NCBI GenBank assembly: GCA_937895515.1
Contig: CALAYS010000173.1
Span: forward strand, 1 to 13,339
Reading direction: 5' to 3'
Length of the DNA: 13,339 bases
Origin: an uncultured bacterium
GTDB lineage: Bacteria; Patescibacteriota; Minisyncoccia; Phycocordibacterales; UBA9973
The notes under the pieces were generated by a model. The model was given only the letters and a program-made list of their open reading frames with translations, was not told where the DNA came from and ran no database searches. Positions within the stretch are counted from its first letter, which is position 1. The number at the start of each line of letters is the position of its first letter. The position numbers and the translations under genes are program-made. Shown here one piece after another: positions 1 through 9,133 of this stretch.

Positions 1-83
1 CCACCCCCAACCCCAACCCCAACCCCAACCCCAACCCCAACCCCTAACCCCAACCCCAACCCCAACCCCAACCCCAACCCCAA
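1..83. repeat. Ciliate telomere, (CCCCAA)n
   Basis: An almost perfect array of CCCCAA (C4A2) hexamers starts the window and ends at base 83, where unique AT-rich DNA begins. The C-rich strand runs 5' to 3' into the window, which is the orientation of a chromosome left end. The first unit has an extra C, and one unit at about 41-47 reads CCCCTAA. C4A2 is the telomere repeat of Tetrahymena-type oligohymenophoreans. Paramecium mixes C4A2 with C3A3, which is not seen here, and spirotrichs use C4A4. The array marks a true DNA end rather than an internal repeat, because nothing precedes it. Confidence 0.95.
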
Positions 84-540
84 AAAATTGAAACCCGGAT
101 TCAACAATATTTCAACCCGGAAGTAAAAATAAATAACACTTTTAAAGCACCTACAACCAATGAAACTCTCAATAATGAACAATCTCATTGATTTGAGTAA
201 CTTTAATTTTCACATGAAAATTGACTTGAACAAAAAAAAATATTGCTTAAAATTGGATTATGGGTTTATTCGATTTAATTTTTGAATATATCCAAATGAT
301 AAAAATTATCACATTTCCGGGGAGTTATTAATTTTGAGGATTAAAAAGATGAGAACAGGTATTTTACCAAGAATTGAACCGAAAACATGAATTAATGGTA
401 TTATTTCGGCAAGTCTTCTTTTTTTGAGTTTCTCATTTTATATATTTTTTTTTAAAACTTTACCACCTTTATGAAAGACAAACGCTGGACGTGTCAAATT
501 TTATATAAATAAGACTAACATACTGGAGAGTCATAATTTA
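84..540. other. Subtelomeric spacer and upstream region of the SET gene
   Basis: No gene was found here. The stretch is AT-rich with several homopolymer runs. In the frame of the downstream gene there are TGA stops at 388-390 and 472-474. A short frame from an ATG at 387 stays open to a TGA near 546 and could be an upstream exon, but I found no convincing short GTA...TAG intron joining it to the downstream frame. Two CCCGGA-containing segments lie just inside the telomere (about 92-121). A TATA-like TTTTATATAA lies near 499-509, about 30 bases before the ATG at 541. That spacing differs from the virus-like genes further right, whose motif sits within about 13 bases of the ATG. Confidence 0.5.
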
Positions 541-3238
541 ATGTTTGACCATTTTAGTCAGAAATTTTTAGAAACCATAATTGCCCACATTTCACTGGTT
601 TTTCTATGTCTCCCCGACATAAATTTTATTATCACCGAAATGATTTCAGATTAAATTCCACTATGGATGCCACCTCCTCTTAACTGGAAAACTCTCCTTT
701 AAGAGGAAGCTCTTTCGAGAGGCCGCAATGTTAAATTGGTTATGTAAAATTTTCAATTTTATGCTTTAAAATTGTGTTTGTGGAAAACGTTGGTTCCAAA
801 AAATGTTGAATAAATATCAGAATGGTGCTATTTTAAGCTTAAACATGCTAATGTTTCTCATTATACTGGTTAACACAGCTTTTTGTTAAGAAGAAAAATA
901 AATCAAGCTATTCTTGAACTTTAAGAATAAATGAGAATTAAAATGGGCTCATTGATTATTGGTTTTCATTAATATGTCTGCGCCAACATTCTCATTTTAA
1001 GAGATCCTCCAATGTAGTCTCGAGATCCTTCTTTTTGGGCAATGCCAACTTCTCCATACGAAGCATACATTTACTACAAATATTTTGAGAAAAATAAGCT
1101 TTGGTGTCTTCCTGTCCCTGCCATTGACTCCAAATAAAGTTTGAGTAAATGGTATATGACCAGATGTTTTGATGAAACACCTCCTGCAGGCGGATTTGAT
1201 CGCCGACATTTTATTATGAAACGATAAACACTTGCGTAGTATGCCACGTTTATCAAGTACCATATCTCCAAAAACTCTAAACTCAAAAACCCACAAAATT
1301 TCAGGCAACTGTCAATTACTTATCTTGCTAAATAATATTCTGACTGGACAAGATCAGGTCCTGTATATCCTGATTATGAAGGGATAGCCTAAGTCAAATA
1401 ATATTTATGCCACCCATATTTTACAGAGTTTACTTTGATTTTTAGTGGTAACAATGATATGTTGATGATGGTTAATTAGGATTCAATGGTTGTCACATAC
1501 ATTAACCCAAATTTCAACAAAACATATAAACAGATTGTCAATTCTCTCAGCAATTCCAAGAGATAACTCTAAGTTATGTTGAAAAAAACTAACAGAATCC
1601 CTCAAATGTTACAATAATGGTGTGTATACGATTCTGTTACAAAAAAAACAATAGGGTCTTCTAATCTTCCTTAGTGGTATTGTTAAAATATTTTCAAAAT
1701 ATGTCCCCCAGGTCAGCAACAGTATCAAGGTTATGAAAATTTGGAGAACAATGGAGATATTTAATAACATTAAGGAAATGCTTTGAGTGTTAAATTTAAT
1801 GAAAGACCTCAGTAGTTTTGCCCCTAATAATTTGTTTGTTAACCTGATGTTATGGTATAGGTTTCTTAAAACTAATCGAAGTTCAGTGGACAATAGTATG
1901 GTTGTTAACCCGAGGTTATGGTATTATCAATTCCTTAAAAATAATCGATGGTCATGTAAAGTGAAGAATTAAATCAAGATTAAATTGATGAATAACTTCA
2001 CGAAGATGATATTCAAAGATAAATTGTAACCATCGAAAAATGTCGCGCATAATTTGTTTAATAGATGCGACAGAGAAGGAAAAAAGTAGAGTTAAACGAT
2101 TGCGAATAGCCTCAAAACACTTCGAAACCTTTCTATGTTCGCCATAACACTTCTGTAGCTGAAGTAAAATATGACACAGATATGTCTCTCCTTCATAAAA
2201 CACTCCTAAAATTAAAGGGTGGATTGATAAAAAGGAATCCATTCACTCGCAATTACGACTTCCTCAACAGTTAGTAGTTTATTTTCATTAAGATGGTTGG
2301 TCGTCGCAAATATGCAAGACATCCTGGTTGTGGTTAATGGGTCGAAGTAAATAAGATGGCAAAACACTAATGTCCGAACCAATAATTCAATTTTCTTCCT
2401 AGTGCTGGCAAATTACCTTTAGGTTGTATTTCATTATTCAGGCCAACTAAAAATAGGGCTATTGGTTTGTGTGTTTAATGTGGCCATGTTTCAGGTGTTT
2501 ACAATGACAAGGTTTTCCATTAAGGTTGTGTTAAAGTTCAGCAGTCATATAGCCTATTTCCTCAATACTCCATTATTTAGCAAACTAAATACCACTACAA
2601 TTATCTTGTACCTTATGTAAAATATCTTCAACCATTACATGAGAAAATGATTTTTACAGAAGATATATGTCCTGCTGTCGAATCCCATATTTTTGCAAGA
2701 GTTCTTCATGGCAATAGACAATGTTTTGTTGATGACATTAAGACACCACATATCAATGGTATCGATTTACGTCAAACTGCACATGGTGTATTTGCTGATT
2801 GTGATATCCCCCGAGGCACTTATATGGGATTTTATGGCGGTGATCTAATTCCACTTGATTTATTTGATCATTTGCGGTAGAACTATCAAACTGGTGTTGT
2901 TTTTTACACAGATCCTGACGATCCCAAATCTATAGGGCTGTATCCTGTACAACATTATCGAGGTATTCATTTATTATTCATTAGAATTGAGCTTCATTCG
3001 GTCTCAAAGGAATGTAGAGGACAATTGCACGATTGTATTAGGGATTGACTTGGAAAGATAATCATATATAATTGGATCTACGAAAATAAAGGCATTTCAA
3101 GGGGTGGTTGTAACAACAAAAGATATTAAAGAGGGGCAAGAGTTATTGTTGCAAGTGTATGTTCATCACCAAGCGCAGCCTTTCGGTTATGAAAATGATA
3201 GATTGAATCGCATCAACAACGACACTAGATTCCTGTGA
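541..3238 (+). CDS. Large protein with C-terminal SET (PRDM-like) methyltransferase domain
   Basis: With TAA/TAG read as Gln, frame 1 has no TGA from 475 to 3045. The first in-frame ATG is at 541. Removing a 22-nt GTA...TAG intron (2963-2984) joins the frame to a second exon ending at TGA 3236-3238, giving 891 residues. Residues 741-780 read like a SET start: GVFADCDIPRG then YMGFYGGDLI. Residues 811-822 (FIRSQRNVEDNC) resemble the RNxEExN segment of PRDM-type SET domains, and residues 850-863 (VTTKDIKEGQELLL) match the SET end. A possible zinc site, C644-x2-C647-x12-H660-x2-C663, precedes the domain. Residues 1-500 are unrecognised; about 420-560 are Gln-rich and contain a 22-codon duplication. 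SET enzymes methylate lysines, usually on histones; activity here is inference, since the usual catalytic tyrosine context near residue 866 is weak. It could be a host gene or belong to the adjacent element, whose first gene starts 83 bp downstream. An upstream exon is not excluded. Confidence 0.7.
1838..1955 (+). repeat. Imperfect 66-nt tandem duplication inside the SET gene
   Basis: Two adjacent units, starting at 1838 and 1904, share GTTAACC, GTTATGGTAT, CTTAAAA and TAATCGA in the same order, with one 3-nt indel between them. The offset of 66 nt equals 22 codons, so the reading frame is kept. The encoded repeat is CQPDVMV...Q.QSK versus CQPEVMV...Q.QSM in a Gln-rich linker. It is probably a low-complexity expansion. 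Confidence 0.55.
2963..2984 (+). other. Putative 22-nt spliceosomal intron in the SET gene
   Basis: The segment begins GTATTC and ends TTAG. Read through, the frame stops at TGA 3046-3048 after residues that do not resemble a SET domain. Removed, codon CGA is followed by a split GAA codon and the frame continues to 3238 through recognisable SET C-terminal sequence. Its size, GTA start and TAG end match the very short introns of ciliates such as Paramecium. A simple frameshift in a decaying gene is the alternative. Confidence 0.7.
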
Positions 3239-3307
3239 ATGATCGTTTATAACATTTAATTTGTATTTTATTCAATTTTTTTTTTAAATATTAGAATAGG
3301 GTTTCAA

Positions 3308-3317
3308 TTTTTATAAT
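3308..3317 (+). promoter_or_regulatory. TTTTTATAAT motif, 4 nt before the ATG at 3322
   Basis: This is one of a set of TTTTATAAT/ATTATAAT boxes found just upstream of almost every start codon in the virus-like block. It is a candidate core promoter element. Transcripts from it would have an almost absent 5' leader, or else the box marks the initiation site itself. Confidence 0.45.
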
Positions 3318-3321
3318 AATA

Positions 3322-3684
3322 ATGATTGCTGCATTAGGCAGTTTGGCATCATGGGCAGTACCAAAATTGTTAACATTTGCCTCAAAAAAGCTATTTAGCT
3401 CACCATTAGGTCAACAAGTTCACAAAGCAATCACCAGTGATAGAGGTTCTCAAATTGGAAGAAATATTAAAAGAAACTTTGTTAAAATGATGAATAATAA
3501 TTACAATGACAATAAAAATGCCGAATAAAATGCCGAATAATAATAATAATATCAATGGAAACCTTAACAAGAACCCCAGTAGTAAGAACAATGGTAAGAT
3601 GAGTAAGAAATCCCACCACCACGACCTCCACCCCGCAGAAAATCTAAACCAATAATAAAACAAAAAAAAGTAAAAAGAAGATGA
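3322..3684 (+). CDS. Small virion-like protein: hydrophobic N-terminus, Pro/Arg/Lys-rich tail
   Basis: This 120-residue frame is read through one TAA at 3526 and many later TAA/TAG Gln codons to TGA 3682-3684. Residues 1-37 form a hydrophobic to amphipathic stretch (MIAALGSLASWAVPKLLTF...), followed by a basic patch (RNIKRNF), an Asn/Gln-rich spacer, a polyproline/arginine segment (PPPRPPPRRK) and a lysine-rich end. This layout resembles adenovirus pVI/pX-like and Polinton minor virion proteins, which disrupt membranes or bind DNA inside capsids. That role is inferred from composition and context only; I do not recognise a family. It is the leftmost gene of the virus-like block and converges on the 623-aa gene with an 18-bp gap. 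The ATG at 3322 is favoured because the TATA-like motif lies directly before it. Confidence 0.7.
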
Positions 3685-3702
3685 TTTTATAAAAGTCTAT
3701 AA

Positions 3703-5574
3703 TCATAGTTTTATTGCTTGACGTTGTAAATTTTAAAAACTTTCTTTAAGCGCTTTCTTTATTATTTTTGTTTTTTGAGCAGGTTGAATAATACCACTCT
3801 TCCAATTTGAGAATTTTTGAGTCGGGTCTAGATGTGAGATATTATTATAGAAATCATCCATTGAGGTACTAAGTCCTTGTCTGTTAACTAATTGTTAGGC
3901 CTCTTTTTGAGTGAAACTCACAGTTGCATATGAATTTAGTTTACTTTTCATTTTTTCACGCTATTAGTCGATTTTCATGATGTCTTCAAATGATACTGAT
4001 GGTGGGATAAAACTTCGAAATACTTTATCCAAAACATGTACATTTTTGATATATATTTTATCAATATATGAGCTAAAAGCATTAGCTACTGTCATTTTGT
4101 TACTTATTTATGCTGGGGTGGACGAAGGCATGGCTGAAGTGACTCTAGTACCAACAGTTTTGCAAATCTATATAATAGCATTCACTCTCTCCTAAGGAGA
4201 ATCATCAAAGACAAGTTATTCAGAATAAGATTTTAATTCTTCAGCTGTCATGTTCCCTAAAACGATTCCTGTTGATTTTGACACAGGCAACATTGAAATA
4301 AATAATTTATACTGTTGTTAATAAAATTTAAGAGCTTGCTTAAACTTTTGTTTAGGTTCAGTTAAAGCTTTCTTTGCTAAAGCTTATTGTTTTTTATCCC
4401 AATTGCTGTTCGCTTCTTTACTGAATTTCATATACTGCGATTGTGCTTATACAAATTGATTCCATTTATTAACAACTTTTGCTTACAAATAAGCTAATTT
4501 AGATTTATAAGAAAATGGATTAACATATTTATTTGAGGCTTGAGGAAGGATTCTTACTCTTCCAGTGTAGCCATCAATATATCTTCCTGCGTAAAATGGT
4601 AAACTATTTTATGATATAGGGCCTATACCAGCAGAACTAAATATTTTATTAGCTTTAACAATATTTTGAACGAATTTAGGGATATAATTACTCATTTGTT
4701 ATTAAGACAATTTAGTTTCCATTAAAACATATGACCTACTTACATTGCTACCAATATTATTGAATGGCGTTTTACTGCTTTATTTCATTAAATAAGGATC
4801 AGTGAGACCCCACATTTGGTCTTATTCCAACCACTAAGCAAGTCCTTTTTATTTTAATTACGTCATAAGAGTTGAGTCTTTATTATATTTTTAATCAATG
4901 AACTTGTTCAAGTACTCATTTAATTGGAGTTTTTTTAAACCGGAACTAACATTTAATGAACCAGGAATAAATTTTTGAATTTCTTGTTTTGTATCAAATC
5001 CCATTTTTTCAGGGCCTATCATATCAACAAGTCTGGAAAATTGCATAACATCATTATTGGGATCAATTTTGATTTTGCCAACAAATGGAAGTGGCATACC
5101 ATAATCATTTTTTACTTTTTAATTAAATTATGGGATTGTTGGCAATGACCCTTAAACACTTTGATTAGATTGACCAGATTTTTGACTGAAATAAGAATGC
5201 ACAACAGATATTAATGACTGTGATGACGCTCGACCTGATTGGGATTTCGTGGAATTATCTTTAAGTTGTTTTTAAACACTAGGGCCTTTATCATCATTCT
5301 TTGGCGCCGGAGGTAATACAGGAGGAGGAGGGGGAGGAGGGGGAGCCTTTTGTTTGGCTTCTTATTGTTCCAGCTTCGTATAAAACTATCTCAAGGCAGT
5401 GTTGTACTTTTGATTCTTTGATGCCCCACTACCAATACCATACTAATCACCTAAATTTTATTTGAGGAATTTAGACACCGCAGCTTGAGAACCCTTGTCA
5501 ATATCTTGATAAGCAAGAATTTTGGCTTTGTTTTCCATGAACTCCTTATAGCCAGGTTTTGAAGAGAGTGACAT
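3703..5574 (-). CDS. 623-aa protein with polyproline hinge; probable structural protein of the element
   Basis: The frame is open from ATG 5574 to TGA 3703-3705, with numerous TAA/TAG Gln codons (Q-Q pairs near 3846 and 4316, for example). Residues 1-77 are Lys/Gln-rich and mostly helical in character. Residues 78-91 are eight prolines followed by VLPPAP, a flexible hinge encoded by a GGAGG-rich tract at 5318-5343. Residues 92-160 are low complexity (Ser/Gln/Lys). Residues 161-623 look globular, with helical Lys/Gln-rich segments near 350-425. I do not recognise a family. It lies directly downstream of the major capsid gene on the same strand, 35 bp after its stop, in a position where Polinton-like viruses often carry minor virion components, so a structural role is plausible. 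There is no signal peptide or clear membrane segment. Confidence 0.8.
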
Positions 5575-5587
5575 TTTGGTTATAATA

Positions 5588-5596
5588 ATTATAAAA
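5588..5596 (-). promoter_or_regulatory. TTTTATAAT motif upstream of the 623-aa gene
   Basis: On the minus strand this reads TTTTATAAT, 13 nt before the ATG at 5574, and a second TTATAA core lies closer (5580-5585). It is the same box as before the other virus-like genes and falls in the 35-bp gap after the capsid gene stop, so this gene may have its own transcript. Confidence 0.45.
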
Positions 5597-5609
5597 TGTT
5601 TTCAAAAAA

Positions 5610-7730
5610 TCATTTGCCTATAACTTTTATTCCATCAGCTCCGTAAATTACAATAACATTTTGCCTTGTAAACATTAATAAGGTTTGATCACTTGGGAAT
5701 GGTTGCGCATTGTTAGTATTAAAAATAACAGAGAAATTTTGAACTCCTTGAGTGTTAATTCCTGTCATATACTGTTTCGAGTGTCCATATGGTTCCCAAC
5801 AATATATAAATGCTGCTTTCCCAACATATCTATTTTAATGGAAACTGGACATACCAAGTGCGGTATCAGCATTTATTGACGAAGAGGTGAACACATATGA
5901 CGGATTTCCTGACATAGCTGTGTCCCAATACGTCGATGTATTTTTGGGATTATAACATCGACCATTGACGGCAAAATTTTTCATGTTTATCTTTGGACAA
6001 GGAATATTTGTATTAAACAAAAAATTGGAAGAAAGCAATATTTGTTCATAAAAAGGCCAACAATCACCAGTAGTGTCTAATGTTTGAGGATTTCCTGCAT
6101 TTCCTACTAAAGGCTGGGAAGGAAAGAATTAAGTATTAAATTTTATTTGCATAGAAGAAATACAATTAGATAATCTAAATTGTTTTCTACAAAATGAAAA
6201 CTGCTGATATTAATTTGACAAAAACAAAATTATGAGTTAACATAAACTCTATGCTTGAGTTCCTATAGGCCAACTATTTCGAACAACTTGACCATTGGGC
6301 AATTGATATTGAGAAGCTAATGTGTAACTAGTTGATGAAATAGGGATGGTTTTTACCAAAGAGGCTTATATGAGTTTATTGACTGATTAATCTGCAAATG
6401 TGTAAAGATGAATGTTCCAATATATCTATGATATTACCCATTTTCTTTGTTGCATAAAGCTCATACCTCTAATATCAAACTAGTGAACATCACAATAACC
6501 AGATGTGAACATTGCAAATCTAGATAAAGTAATTTACAATAAAAGATTATACATTGATTGTAAAGGAATTAAAAGAAATTGATCAGGCGGAATCAATATA
6601 CCGGCCACAGTCGAAAGAAGGGGAATTCGAAACAATTGAGTCGAAATCGGAATTTTTTGAGCGAGTATTTGACCATTTTGCATCTGGCACTGTGGAACAG
6701 TAGGAGAAAGAAAAGTTTATTTAGTCCCTCGACAAAATTAAGCTGCAATAGGTTTCTAATATCCCCATAGACCGCAAGTTGAAGGAATAGTTACTTGCGG
6801 TATAATATTTCCTGTATTTAAATCAACTTGATTGGTTGTCAACGATTGTGGAGTTGATATGGTATAAGGATTTTTAGGGTTATACCCACTATTGTTCGCA
6901 TTTGATGTCATTTGTGAATATATGTAGTTTTGATTCTGAATTTGAGGGTTGCTTCCCATCAAAAAACTGTTATTAATATCAGGGTAATCATTGTCAACGA
7001 TAGCAGTCATGTATTAACATCTAACATTATTAAATCGACCAACAGTGTCAATTATTGTTTGCATATTTCCAAATGGTTGCCATAACACATTAGTAAGTGA
7101 AGGAGTAGCTGAACAGTACCCATTGTTTGCACCAGAAGCCATTGAATAAGGAGGTAATAAAGTTTCTGGATCTACACATGGAGCTCTTGGGCCAACTAAT
7201 GGTGCTCTTGTTGGCATAATAGCATTTTGTATATTCTACATAAAACTCACGTTAGGTGTGCCATTTGTGAACATATTTTGCGAAGAAGAGGGATAATGGG
7301 TTGAATATGGTGAATGCGAAGGAATATTAGAATAACCCAATCCTTCAATTTATCTACTTTAACATACATATTCTGAGAAACCTATGTCTGTGAGATAACA
7401 CGCAAGTGTGTCATACTATGTGATTCTCTAAATTTAAACATTATTAGAGCTAATGACTGTCTGAGCAATAAAGCTTTGAGCTGAACTATCAACCTGCAAA
7501 CTTCCTACTGGACATCCCTCAAGAGGCGTACTAACAACAAGTTATATATGAGATCTATATGGATCCATCACACCATTTTTGATGGTGATGAGAAATCTGA
7601 CAATTTAGTCAGGTGTCCAATATTGATTAGAAGACATGGGAGTGATAGGCCATTACTTAAATTGTGTATAATATCCTTTCGGACGAAATCCTTGATATAC
7701 AATTTAGGGTGGAAGCTGTGGCTGTGTCAT
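5610..7730 (-). CDS. Major capsid protein, double jelly-roll type (Polinton-like virus)
   Basis: One frame of 706 codons runs from ATG 7730 to TGA 5610-5612. It holds dozens of TAA/TAG Gln codons and no internal TGA. The N-terminal part carries the pattern typical of Polinton-like virus and virophage capsid proteins: a Pro/Gln-rich start, WTPDQIVRFLI (38-48), IKNGVMDPYRSHIQL (about 50-64), LQVDSSAQSFIAQTVISS (78-95) and RITQYDTLACYLTDI (102-116). The C-terminal part resembles the second jelly roll: KNFAVNGRCYNP, then YMTGINTQGVQNFSV and a beta-rich end (NVIVIYGADGIKVIGK). It would form the pseudo-hexagonal capsomers of an icosahedral shell. Its neighbours are a small membrane protein and the packaging ATPase upstream, and the 623-aa protein downstream, all on the same strand. 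The length fits the upper range of the family. The fold is assigned from motif recognition, not an alignment. Confidence 0.85.
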
Positions 7731-7734
7731 AAAT

Positions 7735-7742
7735 ATTATAAT
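7735..7742 (-). promoter_or_regulatory. ATTATAAT box 4 nt before the capsid gene start
   Basis: This palindromic ATTATAAT lies immediately upstream of ATG 7730 on the minus strand, within TTTTATTATAATATTT. It supports 7730 as the start of the capsid gene, although the frame remains open back to 7760. Confidence 0.45.
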
Positions 7743-7763
7743 AAAATGAATGTGTATAGATCA

Positions 7764-7883
7764 TCATTATTTTTTTTGCTTCGTTGAGTAATATGCAAAA
7801 CATGATAGAAGAAGAAGACATGTTCCAATAATTAAATTCAAAGCACTTATCATAGTTCCTGTTTTATCAAATGTCTAGATCAT
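7764..7883 (-). CDS. 39-aa single-pass membrane protein (small hidden ORF)
   Basis: This frame, ATG 7883 to TGA 7764-7766, uses a TAG Gln at codon 3 and a TAA Gln at the last codon. It encodes a short polar start, a hydrophobic stretch (ISALNLIIGTCLLLLSCFA, residues 12-30) and a basic tail (YYSTKQKKQ). It begins 17 bp after the ATPase stop and ends 33 bp before the capsid start, and its ATG has the TTTTATAAT box 8 nt upstream. Tiny transmembrane proteins are common in Polinton-like viruses and virophages, but their roles are mostly unknown. The size makes it less certain than its neighbours. Confidence 0.55.
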
Positions 7884-7891
7884 GGTGAAAT

Positions 7892-7900
7892 ATTATAAAA
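7892..7900 (-). promoter_or_regulatory. TTTTATAAT box before the 39-aa ORF
   Basis: On the minus strand TTTTATAAT ends 8 nt before ATG 7883 and directly follows the ATPase stop codon at 7901. It matches the other boxes of the block and is independent support that the small ORF is expressed. Confidence 0.45.
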
Positions 7901-8626
7901 TCAAATTTAATTGAATTAAAAATCAAAAGCTTTTCCTAACTCAAGATTAAAATACACAAATTGATGTTTCCCTAAATTTTCAAATGAAGACCTCACTTAA
8001 GCAACATTGCTTATCAGAGGAATTTAATTAAATAAATTTTTTATTTAAATCTTAGGGATGGCAAATGCAACAAGACAGTTTATAGTTGATCTGATCCAAG
8101 TTGGAACAGAAGTTAATTTTTGACTTGTTACAATTATCGATATCGTTCCATTTTTTATTTAATGACGGCGATTGAAAAATAATTATTGAACTCTGTTTTT
8201 TTGAGTCGAAGGAATCTGTGTGATGACATCATCCATGATAATTAACATGTTTTTTGCCCATCCTTGACATTATTGAATTCTTTTATCAATAAACTTCATA
8301 TCCAAAACAGTTGTTGTGTTATAGTCATCGTGAATGCAGTGTTAATAACGAGTAGGACCTACATACAAAATTCTATCGAACTTATTTTTAAAGAAGTTTG
8401 GCTGGTCAATTATTTAACTAATAAAATGACTCTTGCCTGAGCCTGGTTTCCCTAACACTAACATTGAAAATGACGACAATAATATATTTTAAGTCCCTTG
8501 AGTTAATTGAATCCCTTCAAGGTGCAAAGAAGGTGTTCTTAATTTCAATATTACCGCATTCTATTTGTTAGTCACTTCCGATTATTCTTCTTTCAAAATA
8601 TCATGAAATACAAATTTAGGCAACAT
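7901..8626 (-). CDS. DNA-packaging ATPase, FtsK/HerA superfamily (A32-like)
   Basis: The protein has 241 residues, from ATG 8626 to TGA 7901-7903. Walker A is GKPGSGKS at 59-66, preceded by the strand FSMLVL. Walker B is MLIIMDD at 127-133. Residues 161-179 contain SIIVTSQ...VPTWIR, the sensor-type S-Q and P-x-x-IR segment typical of poxvirus A32-like and Polinton/virophage packaging ATPases. The C-terminal tail (HQFVYFNLELGKAFDF) fits the family. The length is normal for these enzymes (about 220-270 aa). The enzyme would pump the element's DNA into preformed capsids using ATP. It is transcribed in the same direction as the capsid gene, follows the DUF5754-like gene by 18 bp, and contains many TAA/TAG Gln codons. 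The Walker motifs and context make the call strong. Confidence 0.93.
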
Positions 8627-8633
8627 TTATTGA

Positions 8634-8642
8634 ATTATAAAA
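8634..8642 (-). promoter_or_regulatory. TTTTATAAT box before the packaging ATPase
   Basis: Minus-strand TTTTATAAT ends 7 nt before ATG 8626. It overlaps the gap following the DUF5754-like gene, whose TGA is at 8645-8647, which suggests each gene in this array has its own promoter rather than an operon. Confidence 0.45.
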
Positions 8643-8644
8643 AA

Positions 8645-9112
8645 TCACTTTATTATAGTTTTATTGATCATTTATTGTTGCTTTCTTTGAAGATTTTTAT
8701 TGTTGTTCTCGATAAAGTATTAAGTAAACTTTTGAAGACCTTCTTTAAGTGTTTCATATTTATTTGCTAAATGTGCACTCCAATAATCACTGTGAAAGGG
8801 GTTATCAATATTTTTCATTTTTAAAATTTTTTTGACTCTAGCTTATCGATCACCTGTAAATATGAAGTCTGTTTTATCGCCAAAATAAATCACATGTGAA
8901 TGTTTTTTATTTGTCTTGTCCTTGTAAGAAAATCTTAATTTAAATATTTTATGACTCTTTGGATTTTAGATAATTTAAGGAGTATGAACTCCTAAAAGCT
9001 CGAAATCATCAGACCAAACCTTCTTATTTTTGTGAGGTTTAAGTGCTTTGTTTGCTGGATTTAGAGATAAATGCTCAGTCAGCTATTCACTCTTATTAAT
9101 GGATGGGATCAT
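8645..9112 (-). CDS. 155-aa DUF5754-like viral protein
   Basis: The frame runs from ATG 9112 to TGA 8645-8647, with TAG/TAA Gln at several codons. The centre (residues 58-130) has beta strands ending in HSHVIYFGDK, then DFIFTGDRQARVKKILKMKN, then SDYWSAHLANKYETLKEGLQ. This resembles the small conserved viral protein annotated DUF5754 in Polinton-like viruses and nucleocytoplasmic large DNA viruses, whose hallmark is xxHFG-x-x-DY(T/I)...R..Y..RH......WG...WL.WN.PTL. The match is by eye and partial: the Trp plus Leu-Lys segment is present, but the RH motif is replaced. Function is unknown in that family. The gene is divergent from the penton-like gene across a gap of 21 bp (48 bp if the later start is used), and upstream of the ATPase on the same strand. 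Confidence 0.6.
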
Positions 9113-9118
9113 CAAATT

Positions 9119-9126
9119 ATTATAAT
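9119..9126. promoter_or_regulatory. Palindromic ATTATAAT shared by two divergent genes
   Basis: ATTATAAT is its own reverse complement. It lies 6 nt from the minus-strand ATG at 9112 and 7 nt from the plus-strand ATG at 9134, so a single box could serve both the DUF5754-like gene and the penton-like gene. This symmetry is the main reason for choosing 9134 as the plus-strand start. Confidence 0.5.
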
Positions 9127-9133
9127 GATATTA

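Noticed and set aside
992..1308. Three overlapping minus-strand frames of 62-103 aa
   Set aside because: They lie opposite the continuous plus-strand frame of the SET gene, which has no TGA for over 2500 bases, and show no recognisable domains.
1787..1972. Plus-strand second-frame peptide with repeated LWY...FLK.NR
   Set aside because: It is the other-frame reading of the 66-nt duplication inside the SET gene. The first position differences (CCT/CCC, GAT/GAG) fit the main frame better.
1952..2242. Minus-strand frame of 96 aa starting MDSFLSIHP
   Set aside because: It is bounded by TGA on both sides but sits inside the 891-aa plus-strand gene and has no family resemblance, so it is probably a shadow.
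3406..3663. Very hydrophobic minus-strand frame of 85 aa
   Set aside because: Its Leu/Ile runs are the complement of AAT/TAA (Asn/Gln) codons in the small virion-like gene.
5318..5343. GGAGG-rich tract as a microsatellite or ribosome-binding-like site
   Set aside because: It is simply the complement of the proline codons of the 623-aa protein.
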